Assembly (NCBI GenBank): GCA_963829705.1
Contig: CAWHJN010000005.1
Span: forward strand, 1,674,001-1,738,000
Reading direction: 5' to 3'
Source of the DNA: CAWHJN01 sp963829705
GTDB taxonomy: Bacteria > Bacteroidota > Rhodothermia > Rhodothermales > BA12
DNA length: 64,000 nt
Positions within the stretch are counted from its first letter, which is position 1. Each line of letters opens with the position of its first letter. A program made the position numbers and the translations under genes. Below are positions 62,900 through 64,000 of this stretch, piece after piece. Under the pieces are notes generated by a model. It did no database searches, was not told the DNA's origin, and saw only the letters and a program-made list of their open reading frames with translations.

Positions 62900-64000
62900 G
62901 GTCTGCTCCTGACCGAAACGGCAGTCACGCAGGGAGGGCTGCTACGCATTCACGAAGCGACCGGGCACCAGGCCGAGGAAACCGGGGAAATTACCACCGC
63001 CTCGGAATTTGTGCCGGAAGAGATCTCGGGTCTCTACAGAAGCAATCAGCCAGTGATCAGGTTGATGCTGCGAGACGGGAGAGAGATCAGGGGCGCTGCA
63101 GAACAGCACATCCGGGTTGCGACGGATGCCGGTCTGGAATGGAAGCCTTTCTGCCGCCTCGAAGTGGGAGATTATGTTGCCACCAAGCTCGGAACAGAAA
63201 TGTGGGGCGACGTGACCGAGTTGCCTCTTCCCGATATGGGGGATGCATGGTGGGTAGGAAGAATCTCGGTACCGGAGACGCTGACGCCCGAGATCAGTTG
63301 GCTCCTCGGGGCGCTCACGGCAGACGGACACGTGACGCGATCGAATTACACGGTGGGAATCACCAAGAACGAGGTTGATGTTCTGGATCGCTTCGAGCGC
63401 ATAGTTTCAGGCTTCGGACTCAGTGTCCGTCGCAGGACCGACGCCCGCAACGGGGTTACCTCGGCCTGTGTGAGCTCCAAGGCATTCGTGATGTGGCTCG
63501 ACACCGTCGGGTTCTCCAAAGAGGCAATCCCGCTCTGCATCCGACGGTCGACGCGGGAAAACGTGCTCGCCTATCTGTCTGGACTCTACCTCGATGGCTA
63601 TATCTCGCAGAGCGTGTCGATTTCGCAGAGGCACGGCTCGCTCATCCGGGACATCCAACTCGTGTGGGATAATCTGGGCGTGAAGACGTACATAAACGAC
63701 AATGTCGTCCAGGGCACCAACTACCCTGTTCTTCACGTAGCGGCGGGTCATCGCGCCCGCGCCGCAAGGCTCATCGACTGGGACGAGGCGCACAAGAAGA
63801 AGCGCGTGCCCACCCTGAAGAACGGTCAAGGACCGGGCGCCCTTTCCGATCGCCCGCTCGGCCGTGATCCGTGCCGCTCGGGATCAGGCTCGAACTGCTG
63901 AGTTCCTGGACGATCTTCGACCCTCGCACGCTTTGCCCCACGAGGAAGAAAATGGTCGAGGCCGCCTCACAGCTCTCCGTGGCGCTAGACCCCGAATGGC
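62900..64000 (+). CDS. LAGLIDADG intein interrupting nrdJ, runs off window, with frameshifts
   Basis: After GALSKT comes LLLTETAVTQGGLL, a typical intein block A position although the first Cys is not readable. Block B-like RGAAEQHIRVATDAGLEWK and GDYVATKLG follow. The homing endonuclease has two LAGLIDADG motifs, LLGALTADGHV (about 63302) and YLSGLYLDGYI (about 63572). The frame breaks at 63824 (GG, one base too many) and again at 63936-63939 (CCCC), after which the text still reads like protein to the edge (MVEAASQLSVALDPEW). The C-terminal His-Asn and C-extein are outside the window. A mature splice product cannot be confirmed. Confidence 0.72.

Overview
The window looks like chromosome from a high-GC (roughly two-thirds G+C), Gram-negative, aerobic member of the Rhodothermota/Bacteroidota side of the tree (Rhodothermales-like). 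This is inferred from gene content: a TonB-dependent receptor with a carboxypeptidase-regulatory-like N-terminus paired with a large secreted protein, a porin-like outer-membrane protein, tandem YceI proteins, a DPP-IV type peptidase, mostly leaderless or weak Shine-Dalgarno starts and frequent GTG/TTG starts. No 16S gene is present, so the placement is inference.

Layout. 1-4.1 kb: secreted protein and TonB receptor operon (minus) behind a good sigma70-like promoter. 4.3-8.2 kb: DeoR regulator, calcineurin-like phosphoesterase, tRNA-Ser(CGA) with terminator, zinc-ribbon protein, CusF-SCO1 lipoprotein. 8.3-15.8 kb: clpC, A-type Fe-S carrier, mutY, and an ABC exporter (LolD/MacB-like ATPase plus two-half FtsX permease). 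16-18.2 kb: a tightly overlapping metallo-beta-lactamase/HipA-like kinase/DUF3037 operon. 18.4-33 kb: beta-CASP nuclease, FAD/Fe-S oxidoreductase, TRIC/UPF0126-like membrane protein, a zincin-like membrane protein, serine hydrolase, porin, two YceI proteins, DPP-IV peptidase, alanine racemase. 34-38.8 kb: secD, secF, STAS protein, purA. 38.9-42.6 kb: an accessory-looking stretch with an aspzincin-like protease whose N-terminus resembles injection-system cargo, a leucine-rich-repeat protein, an HExxH membrane protein and a NIF3 protein. 42.6-60 kb: HAD phosphatase, polA, an active/inactive M16 peptidase pair, a helical-bundle protein, a histidine kinase, a sigma-like/membrane fusion protein with a SAM hydrolase, GbsR regulator, YraN, an envelope protein, an acyl-CoA synthetase, msrB and an M32 carboxypeptidase. 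60.2-64 kb: tRNA-Thr(CGU) followed by a different-looking region with a PIN/ribbon-helix-helix toxin-antitoxin pair, a small HTH protein, four consecutive palindromes, and a fragment of a class II (B12-dependent) ribonucleotide reductase carrying a LAGLIDADG intein that runs off the right edge.

Three patterns cut across the genes. First, at least five otherwise intact conserved genes (ABC permease, FAD/Fe-S oxidoreductase, DPP-IV, LRR protein, M16 peptidase) are broken by single-base shifts, nearly all in short G/C runs, and several more occur in the ribonucleotide reductase/intein region. This looks more like base-calling error than gene decay. Second, many intergenic gaps hold REP-like palindromes that begin GTAGGG and have different arm sequences, often preceded by a purine-rich GGAAGTCGGAA-type leader. 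Third, several operons are joined by four-base ATGA/GTGA stop-start overlaps, which implies translational coupling.
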